64,000 nucleotides of DNA from Roseithermus sacchariphilus. Its GTDB lineage: Bacteria; Bacteroidota; Rhodothermia; Rhodothermales; MEBIC09517. A program made the translations under genes and the position numbers. Below the pieces are notes generated by a model that saw only the letters and a program-made list of their open reading frames with translations, was not told the DNA's origin and made no database searches. The DNA lies in contig CP030158.1 of assembly GCA_003285105.1 (NCBI GenBank), forward strand, positions 1,588,501 to 1,652,500. Direction: 5' to 3'. Of the stretch, positions 35,953-44,845 are shown piece after piece; positions within the stretch are counted from its first letter, which is position 1, and each line of letters opens with the position of its first letter.

Positions 35953-38181
35953 GTGAGAGTACGCATGAGAAGGTTCGTTTTGATGCTGGGGATGCTGGTC
36001 GTGCTGGCCGGCCCGGCCCGTGCGCAGCAGCGCGCGTGGCAGGTGCATACCCGGGGACTGCTGCATCAGACCGTCTTCAACACCGGCGAGCTGGGCCGTC
36101 CCTACAGCGCCGGCGGGACGGTGCCGGAGGGGCGCCCGTCGATGGAGTGGCCGCCCCACTCCCGGCTGATCCTGGACCGCCGCAACTACCCGGGGCAGCA
36201 CAACTCGTTCGGCAGCGGCGTCTGGCTGGCGGCCACGAGGCCGGACGGGACGCGCCAGTACGCGTTCTGCGGGGCGGTCTCGAACACGGACGGCGAGCCG
36301 GTGCCCGTCGTCGGGGTCTACAGCACGCCCGTCGAGATACGGCGCATCGAGAACTTCCCGGTGCTCGAGGACGGCTCGCTGAACCCCGCCTTCGACCCGG
36401 ACGAAGCGGAGGAGATCATCATCGCCGTCTGGGACACGCCGCTGGGCATCCGCGTCACGCGGACGAGCCGGGCCTGGAGCTATCCGGGCTATGACAGCTT
36501 CATCATCTACGAGTATGCCTTCGAGAACCGGTCCGGGCAGGTGCTCGAAGACGTGTTCATCACGTTTGCCAACACGTTCGCCCCGTCGATGTTCGGGTAC
36601 CAGCGGATCCACGGGGACTGGACGGAGGCGTCGTTTCGGGGGCAGCCGCCGGCGGGGCTCGGGGATCACTTCGCCCGGTTCGATCTAAAGCGCTGGATGA
36701 CCTACAACCACGAGCGCAACGGCCTGCCCGACCCCGACTTCTTCGATGCCTGGTCCGTGCCGGGCGGGCAGGGCGGCCTGAACGCGCCGCAGGCGGTGGG
36801 GCTGATGGTGCTCCGTTACGACTACGAGCACCTCGCCACCCGGGACCAGACCCGCCAGGTCTTCCTCGTCCCGGCCGACAGTGCGGGCATGTGGGATCGC
36901 AACGGCAAGGCCCGGCAGCCTTTCCTGCTGCGCTACGAGAACGGCAACCTCTACGAGGGCAAGATCGCCACGTGGATGGAGCCCCGGCTGCGCCGCAAGA
37001 CGGGCATCTGGCAGAGCCCCCAAGACTCGATGCGGTTCAGCGAGCAGTTCGACCCCGACCTCTGGTCGTACTGGAAGGGGCGCACGAGCACGTCGAACAA
37101 CCTGTCGTGGTGGCAGCCCGTGGCGCGGGCCTACGGGTTCTTCCCCTACTACATGGAGCCGGGTAGCACGGCCCGGTTTGCCGTGGCGGAGGTGGTGGGC
37201 TACGGCCCCGGCGGGCCGGGCGACCACGTCTATACCGACCTCGGGGGCACCGTGCGCGCCGGCGCCGATGCGGGGGCGCTCTTCAGCCCGGTCCCCAGCT
37301 GGTACGACGTCCTCGAATACCCGCACCTGGGCACCGACGGCACCATCGGGAGCACGTACCTGCAGGATCATCCGCTGCCGTGGTACGTGACGCCCCCGGT
37401 CGTGTCGATCCGGGATGTGGCGGACCGGGCCATCGAGATGTACACGGGGCGGCCCCTCGTCAAGCACGACACGGTGCAGTATGAGCCGCTCGACGCGCCG
37501 CCCACGGGGCGGTACAACACCGTGCCCATCCCCGTCCCCGCCCCGGCCATCCGGATCGAGAACACGAGCGCGGCGGCCAACCGGATCGTGTGGGGGCCTC
37601 AGGTCGAATCCTTCTCGACGCCCCGCCTGCGGGCCCCGCTGGATCATTACGAGGTGCTCCGGGCGCCGCATCCGCTGGGGCCCTGGACCGTCATCGCGCA
37701 GGTGACGCCGGGCGACCCGCAGTACTTCCAGAACGGCGAGTACCGCGTGCTCGACCCCGAGAGCAACCTGGGGGACGAGGTGGCCTATGCCGTGCGCTCG
37801 GTGGACGTGGACGGGGGCAAGAGCGGCTGGACCAACCTGACCGTGCACGAGACGCAGGCCCCGCCGGCCGAGCGCCTGGGCAAGGTCTACGTGGTGCCGA
37901 ACCCGCTGGTCGTCACGAGCGGCCTCTCCGGCGCGGACCGCGGCGGCGACATCGCGGACCGGATCCAGTTCATGGGCCTCACGAGCCGGTGCACGATCCG
38001 CATCTTCTCCTATACCGGCCAGCTCATCCAGACGATCGAGCACGACCGGGCCTCCTTCGGCAATCCCTGGTACCAGCTTTCCTTCAACAACCAGGTCATC
38101 GCCTCGGGCATCTACTACTTCGTCGTGGAGGATCACGCGACGGGGGACAGGGCCACCGGCAAGTTCGTCGTCATTCACTGA
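35953..38181 (+). CDS. Secreted T9SS-type protein next to the TonB receptor
   Basis: A 742-residue exported protein (signal peptide LMLGMLVVLAGPARAQ). The body has no domain I recognise; it is rich in aromatic residues and beta-type segments, with a fibronectin-like part near 545-640. The C-terminus resembles a T9SS domain (VVPNPLVVTSG, CTIRIFSYTGQLIQTI, SGIYYFVVED). Only 12 bp separates it from the receptor, so it may be the surface partner that substitutes for SusD. That role is inference from position. Confidence 0.7.
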   Translation: MRVRMRRFVLMLGMLVVLAGPARAQQRAWQVHTRGLLHQTVFNTGELGRPYSAGGTVPEGRPSMEWPPHSRLILDRRNYPGQHNSFGSGVWLAATRPDGTRQYAFCGAVSNTDGEPVPVVGVYSTPVEIRRIENFPVLEDGSLNPAFDPDEAEEIIIAVWDTPLGIRVTRTSRAWSYPGYDSFIIYEYAFENRSGQVLEDVFITFANTFAPSMFGYQRIHGDWTEASFRGQPPAGLGDHFARFDLKRWMTYNHERNGLPDPDFFDAWSVPGGQGGLNAPQAVGLMVLRYDYEHLATRDQTRQVFLVPADSAGMWDRNGKARQPFLLRYENGNLYEGKIATWMEPRLRRKTGIWQSPQDSMRFSEQFDPDLWSYWKGRTSTSNNLSWWQPVARAYGFFPYYMEPGSTARFAVAEVVGYGPGGPGDHVYTDLGGTVRAGADAGALFSPVPSWYDVLEYPHLGTDGTIGSTYLQDHPLPWYVTPPVVSIRDVADRAIEMYTGRPLVKHDTVQYEPLDAPPTGRYNTVPIPVPAPAIRIENTSAAANRIVWGPQVESFSTPRLRAPLDHYEVLRAPHPLGPWTVIAQVTPGDPQYFQNGEYRVLDPESNLGDEVAYAVRSVDVDGGKSGWTNLTVHETQAPPAERLGKVYVVPNPLVVTSGLSGADRGGDIADRIQFMGLTSRCTIRIFSYTGQLIQTIEHDRASFGNPWYQLSFNNQVIASGIYYFVVEDHATGDRATGKFVVIH

Positions 38182-38185
38182 AGCT

Positions 38186-39235
38186 ATGGGCAGAACGGCG
38201 ATGTGCACGAAACTGAAAGCCCTTCTGGGACTCGTCGCGCTCCTCGTGCCGTGTGCGGGGACGGCGATGGCCCAGAAGGTGGGCAGCACCTCGATGCAGT
38301 TCCTGAAGGTTCTGCCTTCGGCCCGAGCGGCCGCCCTGGGCGAGGCCTACAGCGTCTGGGCCGCCGGGGCGGAGGCGGTCTTCTGGAACCCGGCCGGCCT
38401 GGCCCGCGCGCAGCGGCATGAGGTTTCGCTGACCTATACGGACTGGCTGTTCGACGCCCGGCAGGGGGCCTTCTCCTACGCACACCACCTCGGCACGCTG
38501 GGGGCCATCGGGTTCCAGGTGCAGTACGTGGACTTCGGGGTGTTCGAGGAGACGACGAACGACCGGCCCTACATCAGCAACCCCGATCAGCCCGGCGTGA
38601 CGGGGCGGACGTTCCGGCCTTTCAGCTACGTGGTCGGCCTCACCTATGCCCGCCACCTCACCGACCGCTTCGCCCTCGGCTTCGGGGCGAAATACGCCCA
38701 CGAGTCGCTCTTCGACGGGGGAGCCGTGCGGGCTCAGATCCGGCAGAACGTGTTCGACGAAGTGGATACCCGGGCCTCGGCGGTCCTGTTTGACTTCGGC
38801 ATCCGGTATGAGACGGGCTTCCGGTCGGTGCAGATCGCTTCGGCTGTGCAGAACTTCGGCCCCGACGTGCGCTATGCGGTGGAGTCGTATCCCGTTCCGC
38901 TGCTGTTCCGGGTGGGGATCGCGGCCGACCTGGTCGGGCCGGACGGGCTGCTGGCCGGGGGACGGGAGGACAGCCAGATCCGGGCCGCATTCGACCTTTT
39001 CCATCCCAACGACTATGCGCAGCAGATGCATTTCGGGATGGAATACGAGTTCATGCACCTGCTCTCCCTGCGGGCGGGATACAAGTTTTTCTACGACGCG
39101 GACGGGCTGACGCTCGGGGCCGGGTTGCGGTACGCGCTGGGCGGCGCCGGCGTGGCGATCGACTACAGCTACGGCTCGATGGGGGATTACCTGAGCGGGG
39201 TTCAACGTTTCAGCTTGATGATCGTGATTCCATGA
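38186..39235 (+). CDS. PorV/PorQ-family outer-membrane protein
   Basis: A 349-residue beta-barrel protein of the PorV/PorQ family. After the signal peptide (ending GTAMAQ), the signature STSMQFLKVLPSARAAALG and AVFWNPAGLA mark the N-terminal strands. PorV shuttles T9SS cargo to the attachment complex, while relatives near TonB receptors may serve a local cargo. Here the preceding gene encodes a likely T9SS cargo, which suits a dedicated shuttle. It overlaps the next gene by 4 bp (ATGA). Confidence 0.85.
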   Translation: MGRTAMCTKLKALLGLVALLVPCAGTAMAQKVGSTSMQFLKVLPSARAAALGEAYSVWAAGAEAVFWNPAGLARAQRHEVSLTYTDWLFDARQGAFSYAHHLGTLGAIGFQVQYVDFGVFEETTNDRPYISNPDQPGVTGRTFRPFSYVVGLTYARHLTDRFALGFGAKYAHESLFDGGAVRAQIRQNVFDEVDTRASAVLFDFGIRYETGFRSVQIASAVQNFGPDVRYAVESYPVPLLFRVGIAADLVGPDGLLAGGREDSQIRAAFDLFHPNDYAQQMHFGMEYEFMHLLSLRAGYKFFYDADGLTLGAGLRYALGGAGVAIDYSYGSMGDYLSGVQRFSLMIVIP

Positions 39236-40722
39236 ACCGAGACCGGCATTACTGGATTCTGACGGCGGTGGCCTGTCTGGCGTGCCTGGCCTGGCCGGCC
39301 GCGACGGTGCGGGCGCAGGGGTACGGAGGGCCGCTGACGATGCAGGGATTGCACCAGCAGCACAACCTGCCGGCGGCCTCCCGTGCGTTCGGCGGGGTGA
39401 CGATCGGGGCCGGAGGCGATCCGGGCCTGATGTTCGCCCACCCGGCGGTGCTGCACAGGGTGCCGGGGGTGCAGGTCTCGGTGGCCGGGTACCACCGTAC
39501 CCGGGATCTGCGCCAGGAGCAGCACTATGCCCCCGTGCGCTACTATCCCAACCTGAGCCTGCTGCTCGAAAACCGGACGGATGCGATCCCCGACCCGGAC
39601 CCGGAGCTGGTCGGTTTCACGCCGGCGGACACCGTGCAGCGGCCTTACGACGACCTCTCCCCGAACTGGTCCCGGGATCGCACGGAGCGCCGCCCGCTGC
39701 ACGTGACGCTGGCCGTGCCCTTCTCGCTGGGCGGTCTGCGGCTGGCCGCGGGGCTCGGTACGATCCAGTATGCGAACCTGGATCACTACTACCAGAACAA
39801 CAACGTCCTGGACCCGGCCGTGCTCGCACAGCGGCCCCTGCCCACCCTGCGCCCCACGGACGACAACCCGGTGACGGTCGACTGGTACCAGGCGATCCGA
39901 TCCCGCCAGGGGACGATCGACGGCTACGGCGGGGCGCTGGCCGCGCACCTGCCACGCCTCAACCTCTCCCTCGGCGCCGGCGTGCTGCGCCTGCGCGGCG
40001 AGAGCGACGACTTCGAGCAGCGCCGTGAACGGGGGCGGCTCACGTTCCTGGCCAACGAGTTCCGGGCCGATTCGAGCGGGGGGCAGGTCACCCGCGTGGG
40101 GACGTCCCGCTTCTCGGCCACCGAGTGGAGCTTCAGCGCGGAGCTCTCCGGCCGGTATGCCAGCCTGGGAACAACCCTGCATCCCCCCACGACCTTCACG
40201 CGGGACTACACGCTGGCCGTCGAGGCCGACACCGCCGGGAGCGTCCATGCCTGGACCGTCGACGGGGAGGATCGCTTCCGGTTGCCCTGGCGGGGCACGG
40301 TGGGCCTGTCACTCCGGCCGCGCGAGCAGTTGCGCGTCGGCTTCGAGTACGTGTTCCGCCCGTACGCCCGGGCGACGTACACCCCGGCGGTGGGCGAGGC
40401 GACGTCGCCCTGGCTCTCGGCCCGCCTGTTCCGTTTCGGTATCGCGTATGAGCCGGCGGACTGGCTGGCCTTCCGAGGGGGGATGCGGAGCGAGGCCGAC
40501 GTGTTCGAACCCGAAGGCAGCGCGCTCGTCGGGGAGCCCGTCACCTACCGGGTTTTCTCCGTCGGCTTCGGGCTCTCCTTCCGGGGCATCCGGTGGGACG
40601 TCACGTACGAGGGCGGCCGCATGAAATACGAAGACATCTGGGGCAGCGCCCTCAGCAAGAACACCGACGTGCGGCACGTCCTCGCGACGAACCTCTCGTT
40701 GACGCTTCCGGTCCTTCGATAG
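39232..40722 (+). CDS. Outer-membrane beta-barrel protein, FadL/PorV-like
   Basis: A 496-residue exported protein (signal ends TVRAQG) with alternating strands typical of a barrel and a start that resembles the PorV pattern (AASRAFGGVTIGAGGDPGLM, then FAHPAVLHRVPG). The exact family is uncertain. Translation is coupled to the previous gene by a 4-bp overlap, so the receptor, T9SS protein, PorV-like protein and this barrel are probably one operon. Confidence 0.7.
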   Translation: MNRDRHYWILTAVACLACLAWPAATVRAQGYGGPLTMQGLHQQHNLPAASRAFGGVTIGAGGDPGLMFAHPAVLHRVPGVQVSVAGYHRTRDLRQEQHYAPVRYYPNLSLLLENRTDAIPDPDPELVGFTPADTVQRPYDDLSPNWSRDRTERRPLHVTLAVPFSLGGLRLAAGLGTIQYANLDHYYQNNNVLDPAVLAQRPLPTLRPTDDNPVTVDWYQAIRSRQGTIDGYGGALAAHLPRLNLSLGAGVLRLRGESDDFEQRRERGRLTFLANEFRADSSGGQVTRVGTSRFSATEWSFSAELSGRYASLGTTLHPPTTFTRDYTLAVEADTAGSVHAWTVDGEDRFRLPWRGTVGLSLRPREQLRVGFEYVFRPYARATYTPAVGEATSPWLSARLFRFGIAYEPADWLAFRGGMRSEADVFEPEGSALVGEPVTYRVFSVGFGLSFRGIRWDVTYEGGRMKYEDIWGSALSKNTDVRHVLATNLSLTLPVLR

Positions 40723-40793
40723 CCGCGTCCTGTGCGGCCCGTTGCCGGAGCAACCCACTCGCACACCACAAACGATAACGCAGGAGGTACGAC

Positions 40794-42368
40794 ATGAGAA
40801 AGACGGTTACGATGCGGTCGGTAGGGACGGCCTTGCTCGGCCTGTTCCTGGGAATCTTGCTCGCGGCGCCGGTCCGGGCGCAGTCCGAAGGGGACTATCG
40901 CACGCGGGACAGCGGCGACTGGAGCAACGCGCAGATCTGGGAGCGCTTCAACGGGTCCGCCTGGGTGGCCGTTGCGACGCCGCCCTCCGGGAGCGAGGTG
41001 ATCACCGTGCGGGAGGCGGACTCGGTCTACGTGGACGTCGAGACCACGCTCACCGGGCATCTCGTCAACCAGGGCATCGTGGACACGGACAGCCTGCTGA
41101 CCGTCGGCGACGGCGGGGTCTACGAGCATGCCCGTGACGAGGGCAAGATCCCCCGGGTGATCTGGGACGAAGGCTCCACACTGCTCATGACCGGGGTCGT
41201 CGCCACGGCGCCGGAGGATCGGAACCAGAACTACTACCACGTCACCTTCAACACGCCGGGCCTGCTCTCCAACCTCAACATGGCCCTCGACGACGCCACC
41301 ATCGGGGGCGACATTCGCGTGCTCGACACCGGCCTGGCCCGGTGGTACCTGACCACCGCCTCCTCCAACGACACCTCCATCGTGACGATCATGGGCAACG
41401 TCTACGTGGAGAACGGGGCCTTCTCGGTGCATGGGACCAGCAATGCCGGGACCACCTTCATTGTGCATCACTACGGCAACATCGAGGTGACGGGCGGCAA
41501 CTTCTCCATCAGCCGCGGCTCGCAGGGCCTCGGCACGACGACGTGGTACCTTTACGAGGGCGACTTCCACATGGCGAACGCCACGACGCAGAGCTCCACG
41601 ATCACCCCGGGCGGGGCGAAGTTCGTCTTTGCCCGGCAGGGTCGCCAGACACTCACGCTCGAGAACGTGGAGTTCTCGGCCCTGCCCATCGAGGTCGGCA
41701 GTGGCACGACCCTGGACATGGGCCTGAGCAAGCTGGGCGGAAGCGGCAACTTCACCCTGAAGGAAGGCGCCGGGCTCGCCACGGCCCTGCCGGGCGGCGT
41801 CGCTGAGATCTTCGCGGACGTCGTCGGGGTGGTCACGCTCGAGGACAACGCCCGTTTCGAGTTCAACGGCACGGAGGCGCAGGTGACGAGCACGGCGATG
41901 CCGGCGGTCGTGCAGGACCTGGTGATCGACAACGCGGCGGGGGTGACGCTCTCGCAGGAGACGACGATCAACGGGATGCTGGTGCTGCGGGCCGGGATCT
42001 TCGACAACACGATTCCCTTCACGCTCGGAGCCGGGGCCTCGATCTCGATCGAGGGAGGCAGCCTGCTGGTCCCGGTCGCCAACGAGGCGGTGGCGGAGCT
42101 GCCCCGGGTGTTCTTCGTGGAGCAGAACTACCCCAACCCTTTCAGCACCTCGACGGTGATTCGCTATGGCCTGCCCGCAGCCTCGGAGGTGACGGTGCGG
42201 GTGTATGACCTGCTGGGCCAGGAGGTGCGCACGGTGCATGTTGGTAGCAAGCCGGCCGGTATGCACGAGCTGGTTCTGGAGGCCGGCGAGCTCGGCTCCG
42301 GCCTGTATCTCTACCGGGTCGAGTCGGCCAGCCGTTCCGTTTCGCGGCAGATGGTCGTGATCCGATGA
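40794..42368 (+). CDS. Repeat-rich secreted T9SS protein A
   Basis: A 524-residue exported protein with signal peptide (LGLFLGILLAAPVRAQ) and a clear type A sorting domain (EQNYPNPFSTSTVIRYGL, VRVYDLLGQEVRT, GLYLYRVE). The middle part is beta-strand-rich (GDIRVLDTG, FIVHHYGNIEVTGG), like a beta-helix or adhesin stalk, without a catalytic motif. AGGAGGT at 40782-40788 is a strong ribosome site. It resembles the next gene along its length and shares 235 identical bases with it. A carbohydrate-binding or surface role is possible but not shown. Confidence 0.8.
   Translation: MRKTVTMRSVGTALLGLFLGILLAAPVRAQSEGDYRTRDSGDWSNAQIWERFNGSAWVAVATPPSGSEVITVREADSVYVDVETTLTGHLVNQGIVDTDSLLTVGDGGVYEHARDEGKIPRVIWDEGSTLLMTGVVATAPEDRNQNYYHVTFNTPGLLSNLNMALDDATIGGDIRVLDTGLARWYLTTASSNDTSIVTIMGNVYVENGAFSVHGTSNAGTTFIVHHYGNIEVTGGNFSISRGSQGLGTTTWYLYEGDFHMANATTQSSTITPGGAKFVFARQGRQTLTLENVEFSALPIEVGSGTTLDMGLSKLGGSGNFTLKEGAGLATALPGGVAEIFADVVGVVTLEDNARFEFNGTEAQVTSTAMPAVVQDLVIDNAAGVTLSQETTINGMLVLRAGIFDNTIPFTLGAGASISIEGGSLLVPVANEAVAELPRVFFVEQNYPNPFSTSTVIRYGLPAASEVTVRVYDLLGQEVRTVHVGSKPAGMHELVLEAGELGSGLYLYRVESASRSVSRQMVVIR
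41856..42090 (+). repeat. 235-bp identical segment, copy 1
   Basis: Base for base identical to 44168-44402 (offset 2312). It encodes the segment just before the T9SS domain, starting FEFNGTEAQVTSTAMPAVVQ. The sequence on both sides diverges. Confidence 0.95.
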
Positions 42369-42418
42369 AGAACCACCGCCTACGCAAGAACCGGATGGAT
42401 ACACACAGGGAGGACGTC

Positions 42419-44680
42419 ATGAGAATCGTATTGACCATTGCTACCGTTCTATGGCTGCTGAGCCCCGGTCTGGCCGGCCGGGCCCAGGCCCAGCAAGCCG
42501 GGGAGTATCGCGCCGTGGCAAACGGCACCTGGAGCGCCGCCGCCACCTGGGAAACCTTCGACGGGACGAACTGGGTGGCCGCCGCCACGGCGCCAACCGG
42601 CTCGGAGACGATCACCATCGCCGGGGACGACACCGTCCGCGTCGACGCGGACGTGACCGTCTCCGGCTACGTCCGCGTGGCTGAGGAAGGCGTGCTGCTC
42701 GTCGACGGAGGCTCGTTGCAGTTCGCCGACGGAAGCACCTATGAACACGCCCGAGACGGCGGGGATCTGCCGTCGGCCGAATGGGCGGCCGGCTCCACCT
42801 ACCTGCTGACGGGCACCGAGCAGGACGCACCGGGGAACCGCAACCAGAGCTTCCACCACCTCACCATCAACACGCCCGCGCTGGGGCGCAACCGGGACCT
42901 CGGCCTCAACGGTGTCACCATCGGCGGCGATATCCGGGTCATCAGCACGGGCAGCAACCGGTGGCAGTTGACCTCGGCGTCCGCCGGCGACTCGTCGGTC
43001 GTGACGATCCTCGGCGACGTCTACGTCGAGGACGGCCAGTTCGCCGTGCAGGGGACCGGCAACGCCCTCACCACCTTCATCGTGCATCACTACGGCAACA
43101 TCGTCGTCACCGGGGGCAACTTCTCCGCCGCACGGGGCTCGCAGGGCAGCGGCTCCGGCACGACCACCTGGTACCTCTACGGCGGTAACTTCACCCTGGC
43201 GAACGCCGCCGTACAGAACTCGAACCCCACTCCGGGCAATGCCCGCTTCGTCTTCGCCGGGGGCGGGACGCAGCAGCTGGCTTTCGAGAACGTCGACTAT
43301 GCCGGCGGGCAGGTTCATTTCGAGGTGGCGGACTCCACCATGCTGGAGATCGGAGACGGCTTTGCCCTGAACGGCTGGCTCATCAACCGCGGAGAGGTGA
43401 CCCCGCTCGGGACGCTGACGGTCATGGATGGCGCCGTCTACGAGCACGCCCGCAACGGAGGCACCGTCCCGTCGGCGACGTGGATGGAGGGCTCGACGGT
43501 CCTGTTCACCGGCATCACGACGGACGCCCCCGAAAACCGCGGGCAGGATTACCATCACCTCACGCTCGACACGCCGGACCTGGCCTCGAACCGGGACCTG
43601 GGCCTCGACGGGCACACGATCGGCGGCAACCTGTCGGTCCTCAATTCCGGCAGCGCCCGCTGGCGCCTGGTGGGGGGAAGCTCCGGCACGGTGGTGATCA
43701 AAGGCGACCTGATCGTGCGCGATGCGAGCTTCGAGACGCAGGGTACCAGCAGCCCCACCGACGTGGTGATCGAGCACTACGGAAACGTGGACGTCAACGG
43801 CGGTGAGTTCTCCATCAGCCGGGGCTCGCAGGGCAGCGGGACCGGCACGACCATCTGGTACCTCTACGGCGGGGACTTCATGATGGCGAACGCCCGGACC
43901 CGGAACTCGAACCCCACCCCGGGCAATGCCCGCTTCGTCTTCGCGGGGGGCGGGACGCAGCACCTGACCCTGGGCGCAGACAACCAGGTCGACGACCTGT
44001 CGGTGGAGGTGTCGGACTCGACGGCCCTCGACGTGGGTACGAGCGAGATCGGAGGGGACGGCGTGTTCATCCTGCAATCCGGCGCCACGCTGGCCACGGC
44101 CCACCCGGACGGCGTCGCCGGCTCCATCCAGACGACGGGCCCCGTGACGCTGCCCGACGATGCCCGCTTCGAGTTCAACGGCACGGAGGCGCAGGTGACG
44201 AGCACGGCGATGCCGGCGGTCGTGCAGGACCTGGTGATCGACAACGCGGCGGGGGTGACGCTCTCGCAGGAGACGACGATCAACGGGATGCTGGTGCTGC
44301 GGGCCGGGATCTTCGACAACACGATTCCCTTCACGCTCGGAGCCGGGGCCTCGATCTCGATCGAGGGAGGCAGCCTGCTGGTCCCGGTCGCCAACGAGGC
44401 GGAGGCGGACCTCCCGACGGAGCTTGCCCTGTATCCGAACTACCCCAACCCCTTCAGCACGTCGACCCTGATTCGCTTCGACCTGAAGGAAGCGACGCAC
44501 GTGACCCTCACGGTCTATGACGTCACGGGGCGGGAGGTGGCCAGGCTGTTGACCGAGCAACGGGCGCCGGGGCGCTATCAGATCGAATGGGACGCGTCTA
44601 ACCTGTCCAGCGGCGTCTATTTTTACCGGCTCCAGGCCGGCTCGTGGCAGGAGACGCGGCGCCTGCTGCTGGTCCGATAG
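42419..44680 (+). CDS. Repeat-rich secreted T9SS protein B
   Basis: A 753-residue paralogue of protein A. ATG 42419 follows GGGAGG (42408-42413) and starts a signal peptide (MRIVLTIATVLWLLSP). It holds two copies of a beta-rich module, each running from a YEHAR motif through GGDIRV or GGNLSV, HHYGN or EHYGN, and NSNPTPGNARFVFAGGGTQ. The T9SS domain is PNYPNPFSTSTLIRFDL, then LTVYDVTGREVARL. The 235-bp block at 44168 is identical to that in protein A. No enzyme motif is seen; surface display is likely. Confidence 0.8.
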   Translation: MRIVLTIATVLWLLSPGLAGRAQAQQAGEYRAVANGTWSAAATWETFDGTNWVAAATAPTGSETITIAGDDTVRVDADVTVSGYVRVAEEGVLLVDGGSLQFADGSTYEHARDGGDLPSAEWAAGSTYLLTGTEQDAPGNRNQSFHHLTINTPALGRNRDLGLNGVTIGGDIRVISTGSNRWQLTSASAGDSSVVTILGDVYVEDGQFAVQGTGNALTTFIVHHYGNIVVTGGNFSAARGSQGSGSGTTTWYLYGGNFTLANAAVQNSNPTPGNARFVFAGGGTQQLAFENVDYAGGQVHFEVADSTMLEIGDGFALNGWLINRGEVTPLGTLTVMDGAVYEHARNGGTVPSATWMEGSTVLFTGITTDAPENRGQDYHHLTLDTPDLASNRDLGLDGHTIGGNLSVLNSGSARWRLVGGSSGTVVIKGDLIVRDASFETQGTSSPTDVVIEHYGNVDVNGGEFSISRGSQGSGTGTTIWYLYGGDFMMANARTRNSNPTPGNARFVFAGGGTQHLTLGADNQVDDLSVEVSDSTALDVGTSEIGGDGVFILQSGATLATAHPDGVAGSIQTTGPVTLPDDARFEFNGTEAQVTSTAMPAVVQDLVIDNAAGVTLSQETTINGMLVLRAGIFDNTIPFTLGAGASISIEGGSLLVPVANEAEADLPTELALYPNYPNPFSTSTLIRFDLKEATHVTLTVYDVTGREVARLLTEQRAPGRYQIEWDASNLSSGVYFYRLQAGSWQETRRLLLVR
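44168..44402 (+). repeat. 235-bp identical segment, copy 2
   Basis: Second copy of the segment at 41856-42090. Perfect identity, including synonymous positions, between otherwise diverged genes points to recent gene conversion or duplication. Confidence 0.95.
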
Positions 44681-44716
44681 GTCACTGCCCGCTTCCGGCA
44701 CCATGCCGGCCAGGGT

Positions 44717-44756
44717 GCCTGCTGCGATCGTACGGGTTGTTGCGGTCGCAGCAGGC
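44717..44756. terminator. Strong inverted repeat after protein B, possible terminator
   Basis: GCCTGCTGCGA (44717-44727) is fully complementary to TCGCAGCAGGC (44746-44756) with an 18-nt loop. There is no immediate T-run. Its place 36 bp after a stop codon suits transcription termination before the uxaC operon. Confidence 0.5.
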
Positions 44757-44845
44757 GCCGCCGGCTTTCCCCGGCCCTTTACACGTCCCGTAAGGTGCCG
44801 GAAAGGGGCGTTCTGTCCGTTCTTTTTCCTCTGAAGATCTGACCC

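Noticed and set aside
33085-36669. 1194-codon minus-strand frame over the TonB receptor
   Set aside because: Crosses two clear plus-strand genes and lacks recognisable features.
32779-40793. SusD-type lipoprotein expected beside the receptor
   Set aside because: No lipobox or SusD-like TPR fold is seen in the three following genes; they look like T9SS and barrel proteins.
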